Source of the DNA: Acidobacteriaceae bacterium
Lineage (GTDB): Bacteria > Acidobacteriota > Terriglobia > Terriglobales > Acidobacteriaceae
DNA length: 6,391 nt
NCBI GenBank assembly: GCA_003135495.1
Contig: PLBX01000290.1
Coordinates: 3,373 to 9,763 of the forward strand
Direction: 5' to 3'
This document shows positions 1 to 5,518 of this stretch, piece after piece. The translations under genes and the position numbers were made by a program. Numbering within the stretch: position 1 is the first letter of the stretch; each line of letters starts with the position of its first letter. The notes beneath the pieces are model-generated. The model ran no database searches and was not told the DNA's origin. It saw only the letters and a list, made by a program, of their open reading frames with translations.

Positions 1-512
1 CGTTGGAGAGAAGAGAGCGGTTCGCGGAGGCGTCCAGAGGGCAGAAGTTTATCGCTGAGATCGTTGGCTGATAGCAAGACGATGTCGAAGTCGCGATGCA
101 AAGAGCGATGTTGAAAGCCATCGTCGAGGATGTGCAATTGGGAGGGAAATTTCTGCTCGGCGAATTGACCCGCGGCGTAGCGGCTTTCTCCGACGATCAC
201 GGGGACGGCTAGCTTCTGGGCGATGAGTAATGGTTCGTCGCCAAAGTCGGCGGCATTGCCATCGCTTTTTACTTGCAGAACGCCGCTGGTTTTGCGTCCA
301 TATCCGCGGGATAGAACGTCGAAGGTAATTCCGCGAGCCTGCAAAAGTTTTCCGAGGGTAATTACGAATGGAGTTTTGCCGGAACCGCCGACGGATAAGT
401 TGCCTACGCTGATCACCGGGCGATCGAGGCGGCGGAAGGTTAGCTGGCCGCGATCATACATTCTATTTCGCAATGCGGTGGCAGCCGCGTAGAGTCCGGT
501 TAATGGGTTCAT
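1..512 (-). CDS. lpxK: Tetraacyldisaccharide 4'-kinase LpxK (3' end cut by window edge)
   Basis: LpxK phosphorylates the 4' position of the lipid A disaccharide with ATP at the inner face of the cytoplasmic membrane, giving lipid IVA, the Kdo acceptor. The first 170 codons are visible; families usually run 320-370 residues, so about half is missing beyond the left edge. Seen directly: a hydrophobic start (MNPLTGLYAA), the P-loop GNLSVGGSGKTP at residues 37-48, SRGYGR at 68-73, GDEP at 91-94, DDGFQH at 130-135, and a GRLREP block at 160-165, all in LpxK order. In the Aquifex enzyme, as I recall it, the Asp-Glu of GDEP and the Asp pair before GFQH carry catalysis and Mg binding; all are kept here. 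The ATG overlaps the waaA stop in ATGA, so translation is probably coupled to waaA, and no strong ribosome site is visible. No frameshift is seen. Identity is secure. Confidence 0.95.
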   Translation of the reverse strand, partial: MNPLTGLYAAATALRNRMYDRGQLTFRRLDRPVISVGNLSVGGSGKTPFVITLGKLLQARGITFDVLSRGYGRKTSGVLQVKSDGNAADFGDEPLLIAQKLAVPVIVGESRYAAGQFAEQKFPSQLHILDDGFQHRSLHRDFDIVLLSANDLSDKLLPSGRLREPLSSLQ

Positions 513-1846
513 GCGGAGTTTCCGGTTGGCTTGTGGACGTCTGGCGATTGTGGTGATGGAACGGGGGCTGGGGGAAATTCAATTAATTGGCGTAGCGCGG
601 TTACGGTCGCCTCGGTTGCTCCGCGCTGGGATGCGAGTGCGGCCAGCGCGTTTTGTCCGAGGGTGGCGCGTTCTTCGGAGCTCTCGAGTAGTTCGATCAG
701 GACTAGCGGGAGTTCTGCCAGTCCAACGATGCGAACGGCGTTGCGGCTGGAAAAAAGATTAACGATATCGCGAAAATTTTCGTAGTGATTTCCGGTGACG
801 ATGGGAACGCCGTAGAGTGCGGGCTCGAGAATGTTGTGTCCACCGCGCGGCACGAGGCTGCCGCCGACGAAGGCGACGGTGGCGAGGGAATAGAGCGCGG
901 ATAGTTCTCCGATGGTATCGACGAGGAAGACGGAGCCGGCGAGGGGCTCGCCGCTCCACAAGGAACGTCGCACCATGCGGAAACCGAGTTGCTCTATGAG
1001 CGCTGCAACTTCTGAAAAGCGCTCGGCGTGGCGGGGCGCGAGAATCATGACGGCTTTGGGATGATTAGCGAGAATGTTGCGAAACGCGGAGAGCAGCGAA
1101 CCCTCTTCGCCCTCGAGCGTGCTGCCGCAGACGAGCACGGGACCTGCGCCAGACTGGCGAATGCTTTCGTGGAGGGACGCAAGGATTTTCGGCGATGGCG
1201 GGGGCGCGACATCGAACTTCAGATTTCCGGCGACGGTGACTTTCGAATCCGTGGCGCCGATCTCGATCAGGCGGCGGCGGTCATCTTCTGTTTGCGCGAG
1301 AAATAAATCGACATTCTCTAAAACTGTGGGCAGCCAGAAGCGGAGCCGTTTGTATCCTGGAAAGGAGCGATCAGAGATGCGGCAATTGATTACGGCGATG
1401 CGAGCACCGTGGTGCTTGGCCAGGCGGAGAAAGTTGGGCCAGAATTCGGTTTCCGCAATGACGATAAGCTGCGGGCGCAAGGCGGCGAGGTAGGGGCGCA
1501 CGGCGAGGGAGAAGTCCAAGGGAAAATAAAAAACATTTTCTGCGCCGAAGCGCTGGGCGGCGAGCTTCTGTCCGGTGTTTGTAGTTGTAGAAATTACGAT
1601 GCGATGCGATGGAAACTGGTTTCGCAGCGCGGCGATGACGCCGCTCGAAGCCACGACCTCTCCGACCGAAACGGCGTGAACCCAGATGGTTGGCTGAGCG
1701 CCGGGTTCGGCGAGATGCGGGGAGACGGCTCCGAAGCGTTGACGCAGACCGGCGCGGTATTTGCCGTGGCGCATCATCTGGAGCAGCCAGTAAGGCAGCG
1801 TCAGGAGTAAAAATAGCGCGAGCAGCAAACTGTAAAGTGCGAACAT
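509..1846 (-). CDS. waaA: 3-deoxy-D-manno-octulosonic acid (Kdo) transferase WaaA/KdtA
   Basis: This GT30 glycosyltransferase moves Kdo from CMP-Kdo onto lipid IVA at the cytoplasmic face of the inner membrane. It has 445 residues, slightly longer than the usual ~425 because of a proline-rich tail after ~424. Residues 3-23 form a hydrophobic anchor. Family motifs in order: HAVSVGEV at 57-64, with Glu63 matching the catalytic base; STTTNTG at 86-92; ETEFWPN at 132-138; NCRISDRS at 154-161; GNLKFD at 207-212; GSTLEGEE at 241-248; APRHAERF at 270-277; DTIGEL at 310-315; and GGSLVPRGGHNILEPA at 328-343, the CMP-Kdo side of the GT-B fold. Leu244 stands where enterobacterial enzymes have His in STHEGEE. 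The ATG at 1846 is chosen because the anchor begins at once. No good Shine-Dalgarno precedes it. Whether it adds one, two or more Kdo units cannot be read from sequence. It lies upstream of lpxK with a 3-nt overlap. Confidence 0.96.
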   Translation of the reverse strand: MFALYSLLLALFLLLTLPYWLLQMMRHGKYRAGLRQRFGAVSPHLAEPGAQPTIWVHAVSVGEVVASSGVIAALRNQFPSHRIVISTTTNTGQKLAAQRFGAENVFYFPLDFSLAVRPYLAALRPQLIVIAETEFWPNFLRLAKHHGARIAVINCRISDRSFPGYKRLRFWLPTVLENVDLFLAQTEDDRRRLIEIGATDSKVTVAGNLKFDVAPPPSPKILASLHESIRQSGAGPVLVCGSTLEGEEGSLLSAFRNILANHPKAVMILAPRHAERFSEVAALIEQLGFRMVRRSLWSGEPLAGSVFLVDTIGELSALYSLATVAFVGGSLVPRGGHNILEPALYGVPIVTGNHYENFRDIVNLFSSRNAVRIVGLAELPLVLIELLESSEERATLGQNALAALASQRGATEATVTALRQLIEFPPAPVPSPQSPDVHKPTGNSA

Positions 1847-1956
1847 GAAGGACGCACCATTCTAAATGCCGCTGGCAATGGTCACGACATTTGCTGTGGC
1901 GGGATACCGTAAACTGGCGCAGACGGCATCCAATAATCGAGACCTATAATCGACAA
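1847..1956. promoter_or_regulatory. Divergent waaA / envelope-gene intergenic region
   Basis: These 110 bp separate two divergently read genes and should hold both promoters. Rightward there is TATAAT at 1945-1950. Leftward the best -10 candidate is TAGAAT (minus strand 1864-1859), 12 nt before the waaA ATG, without a good -35. An imperfect inverted repeat (GCAATG near 1875-1880 against CATTTGC near 1888-1894) lies between them, too weak to call an operator. Confidence 0.45.
1945..1950 (+). promoter_or_regulatory. TATAAT -10 element upstream of the unknown envelope gene
   Basis: There is a perfect sigma70-type hexamer TATAAT in the 110-bp divergent intergenic region. It ends 6 nt before the ATG at 1957. 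No convincing -35 hexamer lies 16-18 nt upstream (the bases near 1921-1928 do not resemble TTGACA). A transcript starting about 7 nt downstream would begin at or next to the 1957 ATG. It could therefore be leaderless, or carry a leader of about 54 nt if the GTG at 2011 is used. This is inference from position only. Confidence 0.5.
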
Positions 1957-2673
1957 ATGCATCAACATCAATCGGAAATGCGAGAGTTGGAGCGAGAAGC
2001 GGAGTGGCGAGTGCCACGGCTGTGGTTGCGCATGTTGTGGGTGGGTGGCGTTTTGCTGGCGGGTTGCCTGTCCGCGCTGGCGGCGAAAGAGTTCGTGATG
2101 CCAGGGGCGCGGCCTGGGCGCAATTATCCGGCGCACGACGAGCATCCCGCGGAAAAAATTACTGTTGCCATCGATCCTTATGACGTTGAGACCAAGGCGT
2201 CTATTTTTAGTGTGAAGTATCGGAATTTTGATTTAGTGCCGATTTTCTTTGTGATCACGAATGACGGGGATCAGCCGATCTCTCTGGTGGGGATGAAGGC
2301 GCAACTGAATACGAAGGATCGAAGTAAGCTGCTGCCTGAAAATAGGGATGATTTGCTGCGCCGGCTGGCGCATCCGACGCGCAATGACAGGACGAACACG
2401 CTGCCGATTCCGCTGCCTAAGAAAGAAGTGAAGGGTGGGGTGAGCAGCAAAACGATGGAGCCAATCGATGATGCGCGCTTCGGGGCCAAGGCGGTTGAGC
2501 CGCATTCCACGGCGCGAGGATTTTTATTTTTTGACGTTACGGATATTTCCGATCCGCTGGCTGGGGCAACTTTTTATCTGATGGGAGTGCAGGATGCGAG
2601 CGGCAAAGAGGTAATGTATTTTGAAATTCCATTGGAGAAATATTTGAGCGCGGGCGAGGCGAAGCGGCCTTAG
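1957..2673 (+). CDS. Hypothetical envelope protein, probable lipoprotein or signal-anchored
   Basis: I do not recognise the family. From the ATG at 1957 it has 238 residues. Residues 1-18 are charged (SEMRELEREAEWR), 20-36 are a hydrophobic stretch ending in a lipobox-like LLAGC at 33-37, followed by an SALAAKE segment that could also serve signal peptidase I. The rest looks extracytoplasmic and beta-rich: ITVAIDPYD, a YRNFDLVPIFFVITNDGDQPISL stretch typical of an immunoglobulin-like strand pair (about residues 85-110), a basic polar middle (about 115-165), and strands GFLFFDV and ATFYLMG. The start is uncertain. A GTG at 2011 has a GGAG 6 nt upstream and would give a textbook lipoprotein signal (MPRLWLR then hydrophobic core, Cys19; 220 residues). 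A longer TTG start at 1891 would place TATAAT inside the gene and is unlikely. It is divergent from waaA and followed after 96 nt by gatB. I assign no function. Confidence 0.75.
   Translation: MHQHQSEMRELEREAEWRVPRLWLRMLWVGGVLLAGCLSALAAKEFVMPGARPGRNYPAHDEHPAEKITVAIDPYDVETKASIFSVKYRNFDLVPIFFVITNDGDQPISLVGMKAQLNTKDRSKLLPENRDDLLRRLAHPTRNDRTNTLPIPLPKKEVKGGVSSKTMEPIDDARFGAKAVEPHSTARGFLFFDVTDISDPLAGATFYLMGVQDASGKEVMYFEIPLEKYLSAGEAKRP
2001..2004 (+). promoter_or_regulatory. GGAG Shine-Dalgarno candidate for an alternative GTG start at 2011
   Basis: GGAG sits 6 nt before an in-frame GTG at 2011. Starting there gives a short basic n-region, an 11-residue hydrophobic core and a Cys at position 19 in a lipobox (LAGC). 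The upstream ATGs at 1957 and 1978 have no comparable site. This makes 2011 a serious competitor for the true start of the unknown envelope gene. Confidence 0.4.
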
Positions 2674-2693
2674 GTGGATTGGGGTCGAGTTTT

Positions 2694-2741
2694 GTGGTGG
2701 CCGGGCGGGGACGCCCGGCGCTCCACTTGCTGCGCTGGAGC
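2694..2741. repeat. GC-rich tandem hairpin element (REP-like candidate)
   Basis: Two inverted repeats lie back to back between the stop of the unknown gene (2673) and gatB. The first is a perfect 8-bp stem GCCGGGCG/CGCCCGGC (2700-2707 with 2712-2719) with loop GGGA, and an outer GTGG/CCAC pairing (2694-2697 with 2723-2726). The second is GCTCCA/TGGAGC (2720-2725 with 2736-2741) with a 10-nt loop. The outer arm of the first and the stem of the second compete for 2723-2725. No T-run follows, so it is not a classical terminator. Its compact palindromic form in a gap suggests a dispersed repeat, but repetition elsewhere in the genome cannot be seen from here. Confidence 0.5.
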
Positions 2742-2756
2742 TCAACGTAACGCGGT

Positions 2757-2762
2757 TATAAT
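2757..2762 (+). promoter_or_regulatory. TATAAT -10 element immediately upstream of gatB
   Basis: A perfect TATAAT hexamer lies with 7 nt (CCCGGAT) between it and the gatB ATG at 2770. Transcription would start at or within a base or so of the A of ATG, with no room for a Shine-Dalgarno, and none is seen. The -35 region (about 2734-2740, GCTGGAG) is a poor match to consensus. The spacing is the one typical of leaderless promoters. It implies that gatB has its own promoter, separate from the gene before it. Confidence 0.6.
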
Positions 2763-2769
2763 CCCGGAT

Positions 2770-4248
2770 ATGGTTACTCCTGCGGCCGTTTCTGAAGATT
2801 TGCCGGCGAAATATGAGGTGGTCATCGGGCTTGAAGTTCATGTCCAACTTCTGACTGCTTCGAAAATCTTCTGTTCTTGCTCCACTCAGTTTGGCAATCC
2901 TCCAAATACGAACGTGTGCCCGGTGTGTCTGGGGATGCCGGGGGCGTTGCCGGTTTTGAACAGGAAGGCGGTTGAGTTTGCGACTCTGGCGGCGATGGCG
3001 CTGGAGTGCCGCATTAATGAAGTTTCGATATTTGCACGCAAGAATTATTTTTATCCGGACTTGCCGAAGGGATATCAGATTTCGCAATATGACAAGCCGC
3101 TGGCCGAGTTTGGGGCGATAGAGATTGATTTAAAGGGGAGCAAGAAAAAAATCGGTATCACCCGGCTGCACCTTGAGGAAGATGCGGGGAAGAGTTTGCA
3201 TGAAGGCTTTGCCGACTCTGCGGCGAAGACGGCGGTGGACTTAAACAGGACTGGCGTGCCGCTGGCGGAGATTGTCAGCGAGCCGGACATGCGCTCTCCG
3301 GAAGAGGCTTACGAATATCTGACGCGGTTGAAGGAAATTATTTTGTACACGGGCGTGAGCGATTGCAATATGGAAGAAGGTTCGTTGCGGTGCGATGCGA
3401 ACATCAGCGTGCGTCCGCGCGGGCAGAAAGAATTTGGGACGAAGACAGAGGTTAAGAACGTCAATTCATTTCGCTTCGTGAAACAGGCACTGCAGTACGA
3501 AATCGAGCGCCATATCGGCATCATTGAAGCCGGTGACAGGATCACGCAGGAGACGCGACTCTACAATGCGAATGAGGGCCGGACTTATGGCATGCGGTCG
3601 AAAGAGCAGGCGCATGACTACCGATATTTTCCTGAGCCAGATCTGCTGCCGCTGGTGGTTGACGCGAAATGGCAGTCGAAGATTCGTTTGATGCTTCCAG
3701 AATTGCCGGAGGCGCGGCGCCAGCGCATGATCAAGGAATACGGCATCAGTGCGGGGGATGCGCACACGCTTACGTTGACGCGATCGTTGGCCGATGAGTT
3801 TGAGTCCGCGGCTCGAGCGGCGAAAAATCCCAAGCGAGTTGCCAATCTTGTGCAGAGTGAATTGCTCGGGCGGCTGAAAGAACAGAACCTAGAACTGGAA
3901 CAGTCGCCAATTTCGATGGCGGGAGTTACGGCATCGGCGGATCTGGTTGAGTCAGGCGTCATTTCGGGGAAGATGCTGAAGGATCTTTACGACCTCTGCT
4001 TCGAACGAAAGCAGGATTTTCTTCCTGTTTATGAAGCGGAGGGGCGTCCAGAGCAATCGCACGACACGTCTGCGCTGGAGAAGCTGGCTGATGAGTTGAT
4101 GGCGGCGAATCCTAAGCAGGTTGAGCAGTATCGCGCGGGCAAGAAGACGATGATTGGATTTTTTGTAGGGCAGGTAATGAAGGCGTCGAAGGGGCAGGCT
4201 AATCCGCAGCTGGTGAATGAAGTTTTAGCTAGGAAATTAGAGGGGTAA
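2770..4248 (+). CDS. gatB: Asp/Glu-tRNA(Asn/Gln) amidotransferase subunit B
   Basis: GatB is the kinase/tRNA-binding subunit of GatCAB, which turns Glu-tRNA(Gln) into Gln-tRNA(Gln) (and in some bacteria Asp-tRNA(Asn) into Asn-tRNA(Asn)) in the cytoplasm, using ammonia channelled from GatA. It has 492 residues, close to the family norm. Visible motifs: IGLEVHVQL at 19-27; the zinc site Cys35, Cys37, Cys50, Cys53 (CSC..CPVC); RKNYFYPDLPKGYQISQ at 90-106; LEEDAGK at 135-141; LNRTGVPLAEIVSEPD at 158-173; EGSLRCDANISVRP at 203-216; TKTEVKNVNSF at 224-234; RSKEQAHDYRYFPEPDL at 276-292. The C-terminal YqeY-like tRNA-binding tail ends in GQANPQLVNEVLARKL. The ATG at 2770 is chosen because the frame upstream to 2674 encodes a low-quality stretch through a hairpin element, while GatB homology begins about 13 residues after this ATG. 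gatA and gatC are not in the window. Confidence 0.98.
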   Translation: MVTPAAVSEDLPAKYEVVIGLEVHVQLLTASKIFCSCSTQFGNPPNTNVCPVCLGMPGALPVLNRKAVEFATLAAMALECRINEVSIFARKNYFYPDLPKGYQISQYDKPLAEFGAIEIDLKGSKKKIGITRLHLEEDAGKSLHEGFADSAAKTAVDLNRTGVPLAEIVSEPDMRSPEEAYEYLTRLKEIILYTGVSDCNMEEGSLRCDANISVRPRGQKEFGTKTEVKNVNSFRFVKQALQYEIERHIGIIEAGDRITQETRLYNANEGRTYGMRSKEQAHDYRYFPEPDLLPLVVDAKWQSKIRLMLPELPEARRQRMIKEYGISAGDAHTLTLTRSLADEFESAARAAKNPKRVANLVQSELLGRLKEQNLELEQSPISMAGVTASADLVESGVISGKMLKDLYDLCFERKQDFLPVYEAEGRPEQSHDTSALEKLADELMAANPKQVEQYRAGKKTMIGFFVGQVMKASKGQANPQLVNEVLARKLEG

Positions 4249-4340
4249 GGAGTTTTGTTTTTGGCGTGTGATAGCGACCGTGCCTTGTCGATCATGGGTT
4301 TCATGTGATGGGGGCGAGATATTTGGTTTTGGACAAGCGG
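4249..4340. other. Convergent gatB/parvulin 3' gap, no gene seen
   Basis: Between the gatB stop and the hairpin there are 92 nt with no open frame carrying recognisable protein, no tRNA-like fold and no repeat. It is a 3'-to-3' junction of converging genes, so no promoter is expected. The only clear element is the hairpin at its right end. Confidence 0.5.
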
Positions 4341-4364
4341 GGGACGGACGAATGCGTCCGTCCC
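4341..4364 (+). terminator. Perfect 10-bp hairpin, probable gatB transcription terminator
   Basis: GGGACGGACG (4341-4350) and CGTCCGTCCC (4355-4364) form a perfect 10-bp stem with an AATG loop. Rightward it is followed by a T-rich but interrupted run (TAAGTGTTTATTTT), fitting an imperfect intrinsic terminator for gatB, whose stop is 92 nt upstream. It lies 7 nt beyond the stop of the converging parvulin gene. Leftward it has no T-run, so ending that transcript would depend on the stem alone or on read-through. The GGGACG core also occurs in the hairpin upstream of gatB, so it might instead be a dispersed palindrome that happens to lie here. Confidence 0.6.
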
Positions 4365-4371
4365 TAAGTGT

Positions 4372-5436
4372 TTATTTTGCTAATTTTTTTAGGACTTCTT
4401 CGGCGTAGTAGTTTGTGACCTTGGCGTCGTCGCGGAGGGTTTCGTAGTAGGCGGCTTTCAAGAGCTGTTCGCGGCGTTCACGCAATTGCTGGCGGATGGC
4501 CTGTTGAACCCTGGGATCGTTTGCGTCTCGCTGACCCGCAGGTTCTTTTGAAATCAATTTCACAATCATGTAGCCGTACGCCTGATGGTTGGTGGGATTG
4601 ACGATGGGAATCACGGGTGTATATTGGCCCGGCTTGAGCTTCATAACAGCGTCGCGAGTGGAGGGGTCGGCTGTTTTGAGCGCCGACTCGGGAGCCATGC
4701 CGAGATCACCTCCGTTGTTGCTGGTTTCGGGGTCCTCGGAATAATTCATTGCCATAGTTGCGAAGTCGTCGCCGCTATCGAGGCGATTCGCGATCATCTG
4801 AATCTTTTTGCGGGCGTCGGCGTCATTCTGCGCCTTGCTGTTTTGCAGGTTATGCACCTGGGCGGTGGCGACTCCGGAGACCATAATCTTGGCGAGGTGG
4901 TATTGCGCCTCGATCAAGTTGAACTCAGCCTTGTGTTCCTTGTAGTAAGTGGAAACGTCCTGATCGGTAATGTTGATGCGGGAAGTGATTTCCTTGTTTA
5001 AAACTTTGTCGCGGGTAAGGGAGCGGCGGAGGTCGCGCTTGAAATCATCGAGCGATATTTTCTTATCCTGAAGCCTTTTGTTGAATTCCTCGGCGGTGTA
5101 GGGAGACTTGATCTCGTTCAATTTGCGATCAACTTCTTCATCGGTGGCGAGGAGGCCGAGCTTTTCGGCTCGCTGCATCAGGATTTCAGTTTCAATGAGT
5201 TCATTCAGAATACTGAGGCGGAGGCTTTCGGCCTGCTCGCCCGCGGGCTGTTGATCGGAGCCAGCGGTCTGGTTGGCGTAGTATTTATCGACTTCACTTC
5301 GATAAATTTTTCTTCCATTAACGGAAGCGGTGACACCGCCACCGCTGCTGTTGCGGTTACACGCGGGTAGAGTAAGCAATGTTAACGCGGCGACTACGAT
5401 GAGGGCGGTTGGTGCGACGCGTTCAAGATATTTCAA
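4372..5436 (-). CDS. SurA/PpiC-type parvulin-domain lipoprotein, catalytic His pair not visible
   Basis: Parvulin-domain proteins of this layout (SurA, PrsA, EpsD-like) act outside the cytoplasm as peptidyl-prolyl isomerases or chaperones for envelope proteins. From the TTG at 5436 the protein has 354 residues: a lipoprotein signal (MKYLERVAPT, then a hydrophobic core, lipobox LPAC, Cys26), a Ser/Gly linker, a helical SurA_N-like chaperone region (about 35-165, with VNGRKIYRSEVDKYY and LNELIETEILMQRAEKLGL), a parvulin domain (about 177-297) with DSGDDFATMAMNYSEDP and NNGGDLGM, and a charged helical tail. TTG 5436 is preferred over a TTG at 5511 because GAGGA lies 6 nt before it and the signal peptide then starts cleanly. 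Oddity: by eye alignment to PrsA, the two conserved His positions are Lys183 (LAKIMV for SHILV) and Met290 (YGYMIV for YGYHII). It follows the DsbA-like gene after 82 nt, likely co-transcribed. Confidence 0.9.
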   Translation of the reverse strand: MKYLERVAPTALIVVAALTLLTLPACNRNSSGGGVTASVNGRKIYRSEVDKYYANQTAGSDQQPAGEQAESLRLSILNELIETEILMQRAEKLGLLATDEEVDRKLNEIKSPYTAEEFNKRLQDKKISLDDFKRDLRRSLTRDKVLNKEITSRINITDQDVSTYYKEHKAEFNLIEAQYHLAKIMVSGVATAQVHNLQNSKAQNDADARKKIQMIANRLDSGDDFATMAMNYSEDPETSNNGGDLGMAPESALKTADPSTRDAVMKLKPGQYTPVIPIVNPTNHQAYGYMIVKLISKEPAGQRDANDPRVQQAIRQQLRERREQLLKAAYYETLRDDAKVTNYYAEEVLKKLAK

Positions 5437-5442
5437 AAGTTT

Positions 5443-5447
5443 TCCTC
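5443..5447 (-). promoter_or_regulatory. GAGGA ribosome-binding site fixing the TTG start of the parvulin lipoprotein
   Basis: On the minus strand GAGGA is followed by 6 nt (AAAACT is within this spacer region) and the TTG at 5436-5434. It is the only good Shine-Dalgarno near the 5' end of this gene and agrees with the point where a lipoprotein signal peptide would begin, so it decides between the candidate TTG starts at 5436 and 5511. Confidence 0.65.
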
Positions 5448-5518
5448 GCCACGACAAGAGTTCATCCCGGTCCTGAAACGCTCGGCCGTTGATGGGGCTG
5501 GTATAAAGCAATGACAGC

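Noticed and set aside
223..492. Plus-strand open frame opposite lpxK
   Set aside because: The minus strand encodes unmistakable LpxK motifs through the same bases, and the plus-strand translation has no recognisable features.
817..1810. Several plus-strand open frames opposite waaA (such as 1028-1306 and 1409-1810)
   Set aside because: They are antisense to a gene with clear family motifs, their translations are Arg-rich or low in recognisable pattern, and they have no ribosome sites. They are shadows caused by codon bias.
1869..1905. Possible operator palindrome in the divergent promoter region
   Set aside because: The arms match only after a bulge and several mismatches, which is within what chance gives.
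2700..2719. Hairpin as an intrinsic terminator of the unknown envelope gene
   Set aside because: The stem is strong, but no T-run follows on either strand.
2674..2769. 32-codon N-terminal extension of GatB
   Set aside because: It would be read through a GC-rich hairpin element and the TATAAT, and GatB homology begins just after the 2770 ATG.
2524..3087. 187-codon minus-strand open frame spanning the unknown gene and gatB
   Set aside because: It runs antisense through conserved GatB motifs and the intergenic hairpins. The protein is Arg/His/Gln-rich, as expected from a shadow frame.
4585..5001. 138-codon plus-strand open frame opposite the parvulin gene
   Set aside because: Its Val/Gly/Leu-rich translation is a by-product of the opposite strand's coding; the minus frame holds the SurA/PpiC motifs.
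5437..5511. 25-codon N-terminal extension of the parvulin lipoprotein from a TTG at 5511
   Set aside because: It would bury the signal peptide behind a polar charged segment, whereas TTG 5436 has a GAGGA site and starts the signal peptide cleanly.
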